A stretch of 38,271 bases of DNA, from assembly GCF_008329435.1 (NCBI RefSeq), contig NZ_NPKN01000011.1:1-38271 (forward strand). Direction: 5' to 3'. Below, one piece after another: positions 1 through 11,100 of the stretch (within the stretch, counting starts at the first letter, position 1; each line of letters begins with the position of its first letter). The notes under the pieces are model-generated. The model had not been told where the DNA came from and did no database searches. It saw only the letters and a program-made list of their open reading frames with translations. Origin of the DNA: Rhodanobacter sp. T12-5 (lineage in GTDB: Bacteria > Pseudomonadota > Gammaproteobacteria > Xanthomonadales > Rhodanobacteraceae). The translations under genes and the position numbers were made by a program.

Positions 1-69
1 GAAGTGAAACGCGCATGCGCCGATGGTAGTGTGGCTTTGCCATGCAAGAGTAGGTCACCGCCAGGGGCT
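1..69 (+). rRNA. rrf: 5S rRNA, 3' part
   Basis: The first bases match the distal half of bacterial 5S rRNA: GAAGTGAAACG, then GCGCCGATGGTAGTGTGG, then the closing strand with AGAGTAGG and CGCCAGG. The 5' part lies outside the window, so this is the end of an rRNA operon read on the plus strand. The 3' end is placed at about 69 by analogy with E. coli 5S and may be off by a few bases. Confidence 0.93.
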
Positions 70-82
70 TTATCCTGAAACA

Positions 83-110
83 CCCTCACCGGCAACGGTG
101 GGGGTTTTTC
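83..110 (+). terminator. rRNA operon terminator
   Basis: CCCTCACC (83-90) pairs with GGTGGGGG (97-104) across a GGCAAC loop, with one G-U pair, and is followed by TTTTTC. It sits just behind the 5S gene and is a typical intrinsic terminator. Confidence 0.9.
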
Positions 111-190
111 TTTGCCTGGCGTTTGCGGGGCGACCGCACGTCAACCATCCCTCCCCCCAGCCTGTTGCCCCTGTTGCTACTCTTCGCTGA

Positions 191-1714
<1,524 letters not shown>

Positions 1715-1720
1715 AACGAA

Positions 1721-1750
1721 CGAGGCTCACGCAGTACCGCGTGAGCCTCG
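1721..1750. terminator. Bidirectional terminator between convergent glpK and adenosine kinase
   Basis: Perfect 12-bp inverted repeat CGAGGCTCACGC (1721-1732) / GCGTGAGCCTCG (1739-1750) with a 6-nt loop. It starts 7 bases after the glpK stop and lies 24 bases from the stop of the opposing gene. T-tracts on either side are weak, but position and symmetry suit a shared terminator. Confidence 0.75.
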
Positions 1751-1773
1751 TCGTCAAGTTGCCGGTGCGACGA

Positions 1774-2709
1774 TCAATCCAGCGCGTAACCGAATTGGTC
1801 GAGGAACTTGGCGGCGAACTCGGCGTAATCGAAACGCTGGTTCTGCGTACCCGGATGTTCCACCTTCAGCGCGCCCATCAGCGAGGCCATGCGCCCGATC
1901 GTGGGCCAGTCCTTCTCGCGCATGATGCCGAAGATCAGGCCGGCTCGATAAGCGTCGCCGCAGCCGGTCGGGTCCACGATCTGGCGCTCGCGAGCCGGCG
2001 GGATGTGGTGGGTTTCGCTGCCGACATGGATGGTCGAGCCGCGCGGGCCCTGGGTCACGATGTACGCCGTCACCTGGTCGGCAATCTCTTCGGCGCTCCA
2101 GCCGGTTCGCGTTTGCAACAGTTGCGACTCGTAATCGTTGACGATCACGTAAGTCGATCTGGTGATCATCGAGCGGAACTCGTCACCGCTGAACAGCGGC
2201 ATTGCCTGGCCCGGGTCGAAGATGAAAGGCACGCCGCGCGCAGCGAACTCATCGACATGCTGCAGCATCGCCTCACGGCCATCCGGGGCGACGATCGCGA
2301 AGTCGATCTCGGCGATGTCACGCACGTGGTTTTCCTGCGCGCTGGACATCGCGCCCGGGTGGAAGGCCGTGATCTGGTTGTTGTCCAGATCGGTGGTAAT
2401 GAAGCATTGCGGGGTGAACTGGTCGTCGAACACGCGAACGCCGTCGAGCCGAATGCCGCATTGCTCCATGTGCAGGCGGTACGGCGCGAAATCCTGTCCG
2501 ACGGCAGCCACCGGCAGCGGATCGCCACCGAGCAGCTTGAGGTTGTAGGCGATATTGCCGGCGCAGCCGCCGAATTCGCGGCGCATCCGCGGCACCAGGA
2601 ACGACACGTTCAGAATGTGCATCTGATCGGGCAGGATGTGATTCTTGAACTGGTCCTGGAACACCATGATGGTGTCGTAGGCCAGCGATCCGCAGATGAC
2701 GGCAGACAT
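1774..2709 (-). CDS. PfkB-family adenosine kinase
   Basis: Cytoplasmic ribokinase-type kinase. The closest recognised relatives are the adenosine kinases of xanthomonads (purine salvage, adenosine to AMP). The PfkB signatures are GGCAGNIAYNLKLLGG near residue 50 and DPTGCGDAYRAGLIFG near residue 250, with the catalytic base expected at D252. The frame stays open upstream to 2823, but the family starts at MSAVICGSLAYDT. I therefore use ATG 2709 (311 aa), which has a GGGGG stretch about 10 bases upstream. The gene converges on glpK and is divergent from mreB. The exact nucleoside substrate is family knowledge and is not proven by the sequence. Confidence 0.88.
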   Translation of the reverse strand: MSAVICGSLAYDTIMVFQDQFKNHILPDQMHILNVSFLVPRMRREFGGCAGNIAYNLKLLGGDPLPVAAVGQDFAPYRLHMEQCGIRLDGVRVFDDQFTPQCFITTDLDNNQITAFHPGAMSSAQENHVRDIAEIDFAIVAPDGREAMLQHVDEFAARGVPFIFDPGQAMPLFSGDEFRSMITRSTYVIVNDYESQLLQTRTGWSAEEIADQVTAYIVTQGPRGSTIHVGSETHHIPPARERQIVDPTGCGDAYRAGLIFGIMREKDWPTIGRMASLMGALKVEHPGTQNQRFDYAEFAAKFLDQFGYALD

Positions 2710-2916
2710 GATGTGCAGGAGCCCCCAGGCAAAGGTGGAAAGGCCGCGAGTACCGCGGTCGATGAGAAGTCGAACCGGGAGGTTCCGGTCAAAGGACCGA
2801 ATGTTACCGCCATCGGCTCGCATTGGCGACTTTTCGCTGGCCGCCGCAGCTCACTTCCGCGTACAGGAAAAGCACTTATGGCCGTGTTGTAGAAGGATTT
2901 CTTAACGTGATTGTCC

Positions 2917-4033
<1,117 letters not shown>

Positions 4034-4308
4034 GGCGAGAGCCTGCTCATGGCCTTCGAGTGCCCCGCGTTGCCATTGAGTGGCTGTCAGGTGGTAGAGC
4101 GCGGCGCCGGCCTGCTTGGCTGGCAGGCCAAACCGCGCGCTGCCGCATGGCGGTCGCTCAATGGCAACCCGAAGGGCCGGGTCTGTTTGCCCGCATGCCG
4201 GCGTCATCGTTCGGTCGTGGACGGACGTCCACTTCCTCTCTCTTCCTTGGCCTGCGCGCAAACAGCTCCCGGCGCGGGGTACTCGAAGACCATGAGCAGG
4301 CTCTAGTC

Positions 4309-5256
4309 ATGGCGCGTACGCGCGACGAGTCTTCGCCGCTGTTCGCCGGCAATGCCGCCGGCACGCTTCGGCTGATCGTCTATCTGGCCTTGGCCATGGT
4401 GTTGATGGTGCTCGACCAGCGCAATGGCTGGTTGTGGCGCGTGCGCTATGCCGCGTCAGCCGTGGTCGAGCCGGTATACCGCCTGGCCGGTCTGCCGGCC
4501 TTGGGTATCCGCACGATGAGCGTGGCGTTTGCCGACCGCCAGCTGTTGACCGAACAAAACCAGCGCCTGCGCGAAGACCTGCTGCTGGCCAACGCCAAGT
4601 TGAACCGGATGGCCGCGGTCGCCGAACAGAACCAGCGACTGAAGGAATTGCTGGATACGCAACACAGTCTCAAGCTCAACGTGCAACTGGCGCGGGTTGT
4701 AGGCGTGGACCTGGGAGCCTATCGCTATCAGCTGACCTTGAACATGGGCGCTCGCGACGGTGTCAAACCGGGCCAGCCGGTAATCGACGCGCATGGGGTG
4801 ATGGGGCAGGTGAAAGAGGTGCTGCCGACCACCTCGGTGGTGATGCTGATCACCGATCCGTCGCATGCGATTCCGGTGGTGATCGAGCGCTCCGGCCTGC
4901 GCACGGTGGCGTACGGCTCGCGCGACGGCAACCAGCTCAGTCTGCCCAACCTGCCACTGGTGGCCGACGTGCGTGTGGGCGACAAGTTGCTTACCTCCGG
5001 CCTTGGCGGGCGCTTTCCGCCCGGCTTCCCGGTCGGCGACATCGTGTCGGTCGCGCCGGCGGCCACCGGGATGTTCCAGGTCGCCCAGGCCCGGCCGGCG
5101 GCGGATATCGATCGCAGTGAAGATGTGCTGTTGCTGCACGACCAGGCCGAGCCAGACGGTCCGCCGGCGCTGGTGACCCCGATGGGTCCACCCAGCAATC
5201 TGGCTCCTGATGCGGCGCCGGCAGCATCGTCGTCAGCCCATGGGGCGCAGCCATGA
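4309..5256 (+). CDS. mreC: Rod shape-determining protein MreC
   Basis: Periplasmic scaffold of the Rod complex that binds and activates PBP2. From ATG 4309 it has 315 residues: a short cytoplasmic N-terminus, one membrane helix (about residues 20-35), a coiled coil with NQRLREDLLLANAKLNRM and EQNQRLKELLD, then the two beta-barrel domains (DGVKPGQPVIDAHGVMGQV; VRVGDKLLTSGLGGRFPPGFPVG) and a Pro/Ala-rich tail. The frame is open upstream to 4060, but that part has no MreC character, so MARTRDESSPL is taken as the start. The ribosome-binding site is weak (AGCAGG about 13 bases upstream). Its stop overlaps the mreD start (ATGA). Confidence 0.93.
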   Translation: MARTRDESSPLFAGNAAGTLRLIVYLALAMVLMVLDQRNGWLWRVRYAASAVVEPVYRLAGLPALGIRTMSVAFADRQLLTEQNQRLREDLLLANAKLNRMAAVAEQNQRLKELLDTQHSLKLNVQLARVVGVDLGAYRYQLTLNMGARDGVKPGQPVIDAHGVMGQVKEVLPTTSVVMLITDPSHAIPVVIERSGLRTVAYGSRDGNQLSLPNLPLVADVRVGDKLLTSGLGGRFPPGFPVGDIVSVAPAATGMFQVAQARPAADIDRSEDVLLLHDQAEPDGPPALVTPMGPPSNLAPDAAPAASSSAHGAQP

Positions 5257-5738
5257 ACAAGCAGCGCCTGAGCTTGTGGTGGTTTGTCGGCACGCTGATG
5301 TTTGCGCTGCTGTCGATGCTGGTGCCGCTGCCGCGCGTGCTGGAACCGTTCAAGCCCTACTGGCCGGCGCTGTTCCTGTTGTACTGGTCGCTGGAGTCGG
5401 AGGATCGGGTCACCCTGGGGCTTGCTTTCGTGGTGGGGCTTTGCGCCGACCTGTTCAACGGCGTGGTGCTGGGCGAGCAGGCCCTGCGCCTGTGCGCGCT
5501 GGTATTCATCGCCTTGCGCTTTCGCTCGCGGCTGCGTTTCTTCCCGATGTGGCAGCAGACCCTGGCCGTGCTCGCGCTGTTGTTGAACGATCGCATCCTG
5601 TTGCTGATCGTGCGCGTGCTGGCCGGTGCATCGTTGCCGCCGGCCAGTTGGTGGATATCGCCGTTCGTGGGCGCCGCCCTGTGGCCGTTCCTGTTCCTGC
5701 TGCTTGATGATCTGCGCGCGCGCCTGCGGATTCAATGA
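5253..5738 (+). CDS. mreD: Rod shape-determining protein MreD
   Basis: Small polytopic inner-membrane protein (161 aa, family about 160-175). It is almost wholly hydrophobic, with several predicted helices (for example residues 8-25, 33-45, 55-75 and 100-160) and the family-like pattern WPALFLLYWSLESEDRVTLGLAFVVGLCADLFNGVVLGEQAL split over helices two and three. Translation is coupled to mreC by a 4-base ATGA overlap, and mrdA starts 16 bases after its stop. Assignment rests on hydropathy, these conserved segments and operon position. Confidence 0.93.
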   Translation: MNKQRLSLWWFVGTLMFALLSMLVPLPRVLEPFKPYWPALFLLYWSLESEDRVTLGLAFVVGLCADLFNGVVLGEQALRLCALVFIALRFRSRLRFFPMWQQTLAVLALLLNDRILLLIVRVLAGASLPPASWWISPFVGAALWPFLFLLLDDLRARLRIQ

Positions 5739-5754
5739 GACATGAACCAGTGAC

Positions 5755-7731
5755 ATGAAGATCCGCCGATCGATCAAGGACAACCGCGGCGAAAGCATCC
5801 TGTTCCGGCGGCGCGCGCTGGCCGGTTTCGTGTTGATTTTGCTCGGCCTGTGCCTGCTGATCGCTCGCTTCACATTTCTGCAGGTGATGCATCATGACGA
5901 GTTCGTCACCCGCTCGCAGAACAATCGCGTCAAGCCGCGCGCGATCCCGCCTGCGCGCGGCCTGATCTATGACCGCAATGGCATTCTGCTGGCGGACAAT
6001 GTGCCGGCGTTCCGGCTCGAAGTGGTGCCCGAGCAGGTCAAGGACATGCCCGCACTGCTGACGCGCCTCGGTGCAGTAGTGCCGCTGGGGCAGGACGATC
6101 TGGACGCGTTCCACAAGCAGCTGGAGCAGAGCCGCCGCTTCGAGAGCGTGCCGCTGAAGATGCACCTGACCGAAGACGAGATCGATCGCTTCGCGGTGAA
6201 CCGCTGGCGTTTTCCCGGCGTGGACGTGGTGCCCTATCTGACTCGCCGGTATCCGCAGGGCAAACTGTTCGCCCACGTGGTGGGTTACGTCGGGCGCATC
6301 GACGCGGATGACCTGGACCGACTCGACCCGGTGCGCTACAAGGGCACCAGCCACGTCGGCCGCAGCGGCCTGGAGCGGTCCTACGAGGACGTGCTGCATG
6401 GCACGCCCGGTTACGAATTGCTCGAAGTGAATGCCGATGGCCGCACCCAGCGCGTGCTCGAAACGCACGCGCCGACGCCGGGCAAGAACCTCTACCTGAG
6501 CCTGGACGCGCACCTGCAGAAAGCTGCCGAGATGGCTTTCGATGGCCGCCCCGGCGCAGCGGTGGCGATCGACCCGCGCAATGGCCAGGTATTGGCCATG
6601 GTCAGCGTGCCGACATTCGATCCCAACCTGTTCGTCAACGGCATCAGCCAGCCCGATTACAGCGCATTGACCAACAACCCGGACAAGCCGCTGTACAACC
6701 GTGCGCTGCGCGGGGTCTATCCACCGGGCTCCACGGTGAAGCCGCTGATCGGCCTGGCCGGTCTGGAAACGGGCATGCGCAAGCCCGGGGACACCGTGCT
6801 GTCCACCGGCGTGTTCTACATACCCGGCCAGTCGCGCGGCTATCGCGACGATCAGCGTGGCGGCGTGGGTACGGTGAACCTGGTGCAGGCGATCGAGATG
6901 TCGGTCAACACCTATTTCTACAAGCTTGCGATGGACATGGGAATCGACCGGTTCAGCGCATTCATGGGCAAGTTCGGCTTTGGCCGTCCGACCGGGATCG
7001 ACCTGCTCGGCGAATCGTCCGGCGTGCTGCCCTCGCGCGAGTGGAAAGCGGCAAACCTGCACCAGCCGTGGTATCCCGGCGAGACAGTGATTGCCGGCAT
7101 CGGCCAGGGTTTCTGGGCGGTCACGCCGCTGCAGCTGGCGCACGCGATTGCCACCTTCGCCGGCCACGGCATACCGTATGCGCCGCGTCTGGTGATGGCG
7201 ACGCAGGGCGTCGCCAGTGCGAAGCCGCAGCCGCTGGCCAACCCGCCCAGCGGGCCGTCGCTGATCCGCAATCCGGCCGACTGGGACGTGGTCAACCAGG
7301 GCATGCAGATGGTGATCTACGGCGACAAGGGCACCGGGCGCAAGCTCGGCATCGGCTTTCCGTACCTGATGGCCGGCAAGAGCGGCACTGCCGAGCGTTA
7401 TTCGCGCACCTCCGATGCGTACAACAACAACCGCAACACGGCCTATCTCGCCAGCCGCCATCGCGCCTGGTTCGTCGCGTACGCGCCAGCGGACAACCCG
7501 CAGATCGCCGTCGCCGCATTGCTCGAATCCGGTGCCTGGGGGGCGGAGGCGGCCGGGCCGATCGTGCGCAAGATTCTCGATGCATGGCTGGCCAGCCACG
7601 GTGGCGTGATTCCGGGCAGCAAGCGATTGCCGACCGTTCCCGCGGGCTCCGAGCAGCAGGCTCCAGTCCCCGATATCGATGATGCGACGGAAGACGTGCC
7701 GGCGCAGGCCTCTACCGGAGCGACGCCATGA
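5755..7731 (+). CDS. mrdA: Penicillin-binding protein 2, elongation transpeptidase
   Basis: Class B PBP (658 aa) that cross-links peptidoglycan of the side wall together with RodA. One N-terminal membrane helix (residues 21-43) is followed by the dimerisation/pedestal domain with RGLIYDRNGILLADN and RRYPQGKLFAHVVGYVG, then the transpeptidase domain. The active-site motifs are complete: S326-T-V-K329 in YPPGSTVKP, S383-V-N385 in SVNTYFYK and K542-S-G in AGKSGTAE. The C-terminal tail (from about 625) is Pro/Thr/Ala-rich and unlikely to be structured. The start has an in-frame ATG at 5755, and the gene overlaps rodA by ATGA. Confidence 0.97.
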   Translation: MKIRRSIKDNRGESILFRRRALAGFVLILLGLCLLIARFTFLQVMHHDEFVTRSQNNRVKPRAIPPARGLIYDRNGILLADNVPAFRLEVVPEQVKDMPALLTRLGAVVPLGQDDLDAFHKQLEQSRRFESVPLKMHLTEDEIDRFAVNRWRFPGVDVVPYLTRRYPQGKLFAHVVGYVGRIDADDLDRLDPVRYKGTSHVGRSGLERSYEDVLHGTPGYELLEVNADGRTQRVLETHAPTPGKNLYLSLDAHLQKAAEMAFDGRPGAAVAIDPRNGQVLAMVSVPTFDPNLFVNGISQPDYSALTNNPDKPLYNRALRGVYPPGSTVKPLIGLAGLETGMRKPGDTVLSTGVFYIPGQSRGYRDDQRGGVGTVNLVQAIEMSVNTYFYKLAMDMGIDRFSAFMGKFGFGRPTGIDLLGESSGVLPSREWKAANLHQPWYPGETVIAGIGQGFWAVTPLQLAHAIATFAGHGIPYAPRLVMATQGVASAKPQPLANPPSGPSLIRNPADWDVVNQGMQMVIYGDKGTGRKLGIGFPYLMAGKSGTAERYSRTSDAYNNNRNTAYLASRHRAWFVAYAPADNPQIAVAALLESGAWGAEAAGPIVRKILDAWLASHGGVIPGSKRLPTVPAGSEQQAPVPDIDDATEDVPAQASTGATP

Positions 7732-8843
7732 TCGAGGTGCTGTTCGCGCGCGTGCACCGATTCCTGCGGCGCATCCTGACCCGGCCACGGATCGACCTGC
7801 CGCTGACCTTCAGCCTGATCGTGCTTGCCTCGATCGGCCTGGTCACGCTGTACAGCGCCGGCGACGGCAGCCTCGCCCTGGTCGGTGGCCAAGCCGCTCG
7901 TTTTGCCCTGGGCGGTGCGCTGCTGTTGCTGATCTCGCGCATCCCGCCGCCGGTGTTGCGCAGCTGGACGCCGTGGTTGTACGCGATCAGTACCGGCCTG
8001 CTCGTCGTGGTGGCGATCCTGGGCGAGGGGCGTGGTGCCAATCGCTGGCTGGACCTGGGCGTCATGCGCTTCCAGCCGTCGGAACTGCTCAAATTGACCA
8101 TGCCGATGATGGTCGCCTGGTATCTGCATCCGCGCCAGTTGCCGCCGGGCTGGAAAGACATCGTGGCGGTCGGCATCCTGATCGCGATTCCGGCCGGCCT
8201 GATCGCCGAGCAACCGGATCTCGGCACGGCGTTGCTGGTCGCCGCCGCCGGCGCGTTCGCGCTGTTCCTGTCCGGCATGGCGTGGTGGCGCATCGGCGTG
8301 CTGATCGGCGCAGTGGCCGGGATGGTTCCGGTGGCCTGGCACTTCCTGCATCAATACCAGCGCGATCGCGTGCTGACCCTGCTCAATCCGGAGTCCGACC
8401 CTCTCGGCAATGGCTGGCACATCATCCAGTCGCAGATCGCGGTGGGTTCCGGCGGCATCTTCGGCAAGGGCTGGCAGCACAGCACGCAGTCGCGGCTGGA
8501 TTTCCTGCCCGAACACACCACCGACTTCATCTTCGCCGTGTTCTCCGAGGAGTTCGGCCTGATCGGCGTGATCGCGCTGATCGCGCTGTACGCCTTCATC
8601 ATCGGCCGCTGCCTGTGGATTGCGATGGAGTCGCGCGACACCTATTCGCGCCTGCTCGCCGGTGCGATCGGCATGAGCTTCTTCGTCTACGTCTTCGTCA
8701 ATGGCGGCATGATCACCGGCATGCTGCCGGTGGTCGGCGTGCCGCTGCCGCTGATCAGCTACGGCGGCACGTCGGCGGTGTCGCTGCTGGTCGGTTTCGG
8801 CGTACTGATGTCGATCCACGCGAACCGCAAGATGCATCTGTGA
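7728..8843 (+). CDS. rodA: SEDS peptidoglycan glycosyltransferase RodA
   Basis: Polytopic inner-membrane polymerase of lipid II (371 aa), partner of PBP2. About ten membrane helices are visible, with the SEDS landmarks ANRWLDLGVMRFQPSELLKL, AEQPDLGTALL, HTTDFIFAVFSEEFGLIG (D266 is the expected catalytic Asp of the family) and PLPLISYGGTSAVSLL. The start overlaps the mrdA stop by four bases, so the pair is probably translationally coupled. It is the last gene of the elongasome operon; a terminator follows 52 bases after the stop. Confidence 0.97.
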   Translation: MIEVLFARVHRFLRRILTRPRIDLPLTFSLIVLASIGLVTLYSAGDGSLALVGGQAARFALGGALLLLISRIPPPVLRSWTPWLYAISTGLLVVVAILGEGRGANRWLDLGVMRFQPSELLKLTMPMMVAWYLHPRQLPPGWKDIVAVGILIAIPAGLIAEQPDLGTALLVAAAGAFALFLSGMAWWRIGVLIGAVAGMVPVAWHFLHQYQRDRVLTLLNPESDPLGNGWHIIQSQIAVGSGGIFGKGWQHSTQSRLDFLPEHTTDFIFAVFSEEFGLIGVIALIALYAFIIGRCLWIAMESRDTYSRLLAGAIGMSFFVYVFVNGGMITGMLPVVGVPLPLISYGGTSAVSLLVGFGVLMSIHANRKMHL

Positions 8844-8895
8844 ACGTCGAGCCCATGTTCGCGCCGCATGCGGCCGGCGGCGGCTCAGGGCTTGT

Positions 8896-8924
8896 GAAGA
8901 AACCACTTTCCTGTGGTTTTCTTC
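8896..8924 (+). terminator. Terminator of the mre-mrd operon
   Basis: AAACCAC (8900-8906) pairs with GTGGTTT (8913-8919) over a TTTCCT loop, followed by TCTTC. It is the first of a chain of hairpins filling the space before mltB. Confidence 0.7.
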
Positions 8925-8928
8925 TATC

Positions 8929-9077
8929 GCGAGTCCGGCGCATGTCCGGACTCGCTCACGCGGATCAGGCACTTGCGTGCCCGATCCGCGTCCGGCCATC
9001 CCTGGCCGGGCTTCGAGGTTGAAAAATCACAACCTCTCAGGCTGAAGATGCGTGCGTGTTAGGCTTTCGAGGAAGCC
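8929..9077 (+). repeat. Chain of five hairpins between rodA and mltB
   Basis: Consecutive inverted repeats, read by eye: 8929-8938/8946-8955 (10 bp perfect); 8958-8966/8983-8991 with a nested 8968-8972/8977-8981; 8992-8998/9003-9009 (CCGGCCA/TGGCCGG); 9015-9021/9030-9036 (GAGGTTG/CAACCTC); 9062-9066/9073-9077. Arms are perfect or nearly so and spacers are very short. No coding frame explains the symmetry. Function unknown; it may be a leader RNA of mltB or a mosaic of small intergenic palindromes. Confidence 0.7.
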
Positions 9078-9101
9078 GTTTTCTGTCAGCGAAGAGCCTG
9101 C

Positions 9102-10112
9102 ATGATCGTCATTTCCGCGCCGCGCCCGGTCCATGTTCTTGTCGCCCTTGGCCTGTTCCTGCTCGGCGCACTGTCGCCGCTGCTGGCGGCCACCCATCCC
9201 GGTCAGGCCGAACTGGTGCGCGAGGTGGCGCGCGATACCGGCAAGAGTCCGCAGGCGCTGAACGCGCTGCTCGATGGCGCGAAGATGCAGCAGAGCATTC
9301 TCGATGCGATCAGCCGCCCGGCCGAGGGCAAGCCGTGGAAGGATTACCGGCCGATCTTCCTGACCGACAAGCGCATCGACGATGGCATCGCGTTCTACCG
9401 CGATCATCGCGCGCTGCTGGAACGCATCGGCCGGCAGTACGGCGTGGCGCCGGCATACATCGTGGCGATCGTCGGGGTGGAAACCAGCTACGGCCGCAAC
9501 ACCGGCAAATACAAGGTGCTCGATGCGCTGGTCACGCTGGGCCTGCACTACCCGCCGCGCGCGAAATTCTTCCGTGAACAACTGAAGGAGCTGCTGGAGA
9601 TGCCTGACAACCATCTGGCCGGCCCGCTCGACACGCTCACCGGCTCGTATGCCGGGGCGCAAGGCTGGGGCCAGTTCATGCCCACCAGCATTCGCGATTT
9701 CGCGGTGGACGCGGATCAGGATGGCCGCATCGACCTGCAGGGCTCGTTGCCGGACATCTTCGCCAGCGTGGCGAATTATTTCGCGAAGCACGGCTGGGTC
9801 AATGGTGGCCCGGTGGCGGCGCGGGCGCAGCCGGACGCCGGAGCGCGGGTGCTTGCCGTAAAGGACGCCACCCCGCAGTGGCCGCTGGAACAACTGGAGG
9901 CGTGGGGCTACGCGCCATTGCAGGCGCTCGATCCCGGGCAACCCACCAGTTTGCAGGTGCTCGAAGGTCCGGCCGGGCCGGAATACTGGTTCACCTTCCA
10001 GAATTTTTATGTGATCACCCGCTACAACCGCAGCCCGTTGTACGCGATGGCAGTGCATCAGCTGGCGCAGGCGATCATCACCGGCGTGGCAGCGGCGGAC
10101 GTTGCCCGATGA
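9102..10112 (+). CDS. mltB: Lytic murein transglycosylase B
   Basis: Cleaves the MurNAc-GlcNAc bond of peptidoglycan with 1,6-anhydro product formation (family 3 lytic transglycosylase). The 336 residues start with a secretion signal (hydrophobic about 10-30). There is no lipobox Cys, so it is probably soluble in the periplasm, unlike E. coli MltB. The catalytic Glu is expected at E127 in VGVETSYGRNTGKYKVLDAL. Further family motifs are GAQGWGQFMPTSIRDFAVDADQDGRIDL and SVANYFAKHGWVNGGPV (parts of the same fold). Its stop overlaps the rlpA start (ATGA), tying the two wall hydrolases together. Confidence 0.95.
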   Translation: MIVISAPRPVHVLVALGLFLLGALSPLLAATHPGQAELVREVARDTGKSPQALNALLDGAKMQQSILDAISRPAEGKPWKDYRPIFLTDKRIDDGIAFYRDHRALLERIGRQYGVAPAYIVAIVGVETSYGRNTGKYKVLDALVTLGLHYPPRAKFFREQLKELLEMPDNHLAGPLDTLTGSYAGAQGWGQFMPTSIRDFAVDADQDGRIDLQGSLPDIFASVANYFAKHGWVNGGPVAARAQPDAGARVLAVKDATPQWPLEQLEAWGYAPLQALDPGQPTSLQVLEGPAGPEYWFTFQNFYVITRYNRSPLYAMAVHQLAQAIITGVAAADVAR

Positions 10113-11023
10113 GGTTGATGCACACGGCGGCGATGCTGACCGGCGTACTGCTATTGTCCGCCTGCAGCGGCCACAAGACCCGGCCCGTGTCGCAGCCGCG
10201 CGCCGGCTCGGCGCCTGTCCGTGCGGCTGCCGGTGCCGGCCACGCGACCGAGCGCTTTCGCGACGACATCAATCAACCGCAAAGCCGTCGCTATCGCGAC
10301 AACAGCGACAGCGTGCCCGGCGACGTGCCGGACATCGGCAAGCTGACGGAGCCGGTGCCGAAGGTTGAGCCGCGTTCGCTGTACGGCAACAAGTCGCCGT
10401 ACACCGTGCTCGGCCACACCTATCGCGTGCTGCCCACGGCGCGCGGTTACGACGAGCGCGGCATCGCCTCGTTCTACGGCAACAAATTCCACGGCTACAA
10501 GACCTCCAGCCTGGAGACCTACGACATGTACGCGTTCAGCGCGGCCAGCACCACGCTGCCGCTGCCCAGCTATGCGCGCGTCACCAACCTGGAAAACGGC
10601 AAGAGTGTGATCGTGCGGGTCAACGACCGCGGGCCGTTCCACCAGAACCGCCTGATCGATCTGTCCTATGCCGCGGCCGTGAAAATCGGCATCTGGCCGA
10701 AGGGTACCGGTCTGGTCGAAGTCCGCGGGATCGACCCCGCCCATCCCGGCAAGGAACTGCCGCCGCCGGCTGTGGTCACAAGCGGACATCCGGGGATCTA
10801 CCTGCAAGTGGGCGCGTTCGCCGATGTCACCAATGCCGCCCGGTTGGCGCAGCGTTTACGCGGAGCCGGGCTGGACGACGTGCAGACCAGCGATGTCCTG
10901 GTCGATGGTCGACGCGTCCGCCGCGTGCGGGTGGGGCCACTGCAGGATGTGGGTCGCGCGGATGCCGTCAGCGCGCGAATCGAGGGCATGGGTCTGCCCA
11001 GGCCGCAGGTCGCGGTAGACTGA
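10109..11023 (+). CDS. rlpA: RlpA-family septal lipoprotein (DPBB + SPOR)
   Basis: Lipoprotein whose family binds denuded septal glycan and, in some species, acts as a lytic transglycosylase. From ATG 10109 (304 aa) it has a lipoprotein signal with lipobox LLSAC (C19), a low-complexity linker, a double-psi beta-barrel (about residues 110-190, GIASFYGNKFHGYKTSS to NDRGPFHQNRLIDLSYAAA) and a C-terminal SPOR domain (about 230-304, GIYLQVGAFADVTNAARLAQ). E136 and D173 of the usual active cleft are present. The His normally found in the AAH.TLP motif is Ser147 here (FSAASTTLPLPS). Activity may therefore be lost or altered. Confidence 0.93.
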   Translation: MRLMHTAAMLTGVLLLSACSGHKTRPVSQPRAGSAPVRAAAGAGHATERFRDDINQPQSRRYRDNSDSVPGDVPDIGKLTEPVPKVEPRSLYGNKSPYTVLGHTYRVLPTARGYDERGIASFYGNKFHGYKTSSLETYDMYAFSAASTTLPLPSYARVTNLENGKSVIVRVNDRGPFHQNRLIDLSYAAAVKIGIWPKGTGLVEVRGIDPAHPGKELPPPAVVTSGHPGIYLQVGAFADVTNAARLAQRLRGAGLDDVQTSDVLVDGRRVRRVRVGPLQDVGRADAVSARIEGMGLPRPQVAVD

Positions 11024-11100
11024 AGCGGATTTGCACCAATGTTTTCACTCATGTCGACGCTCGCGACGCCGATATTCAAAAGACTGGACTGAACAACACG

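Noticed and set aside
4085..4130. tRNA-like stretch: GGTAGAGC followed by a 7-bp stem with a 7-nt loop (4109-4129)
   Set aside because: No T-arm GTTCRANYC, no acceptor pairing and no CCA; coincidence or a decayed fragment upstream of mreC.
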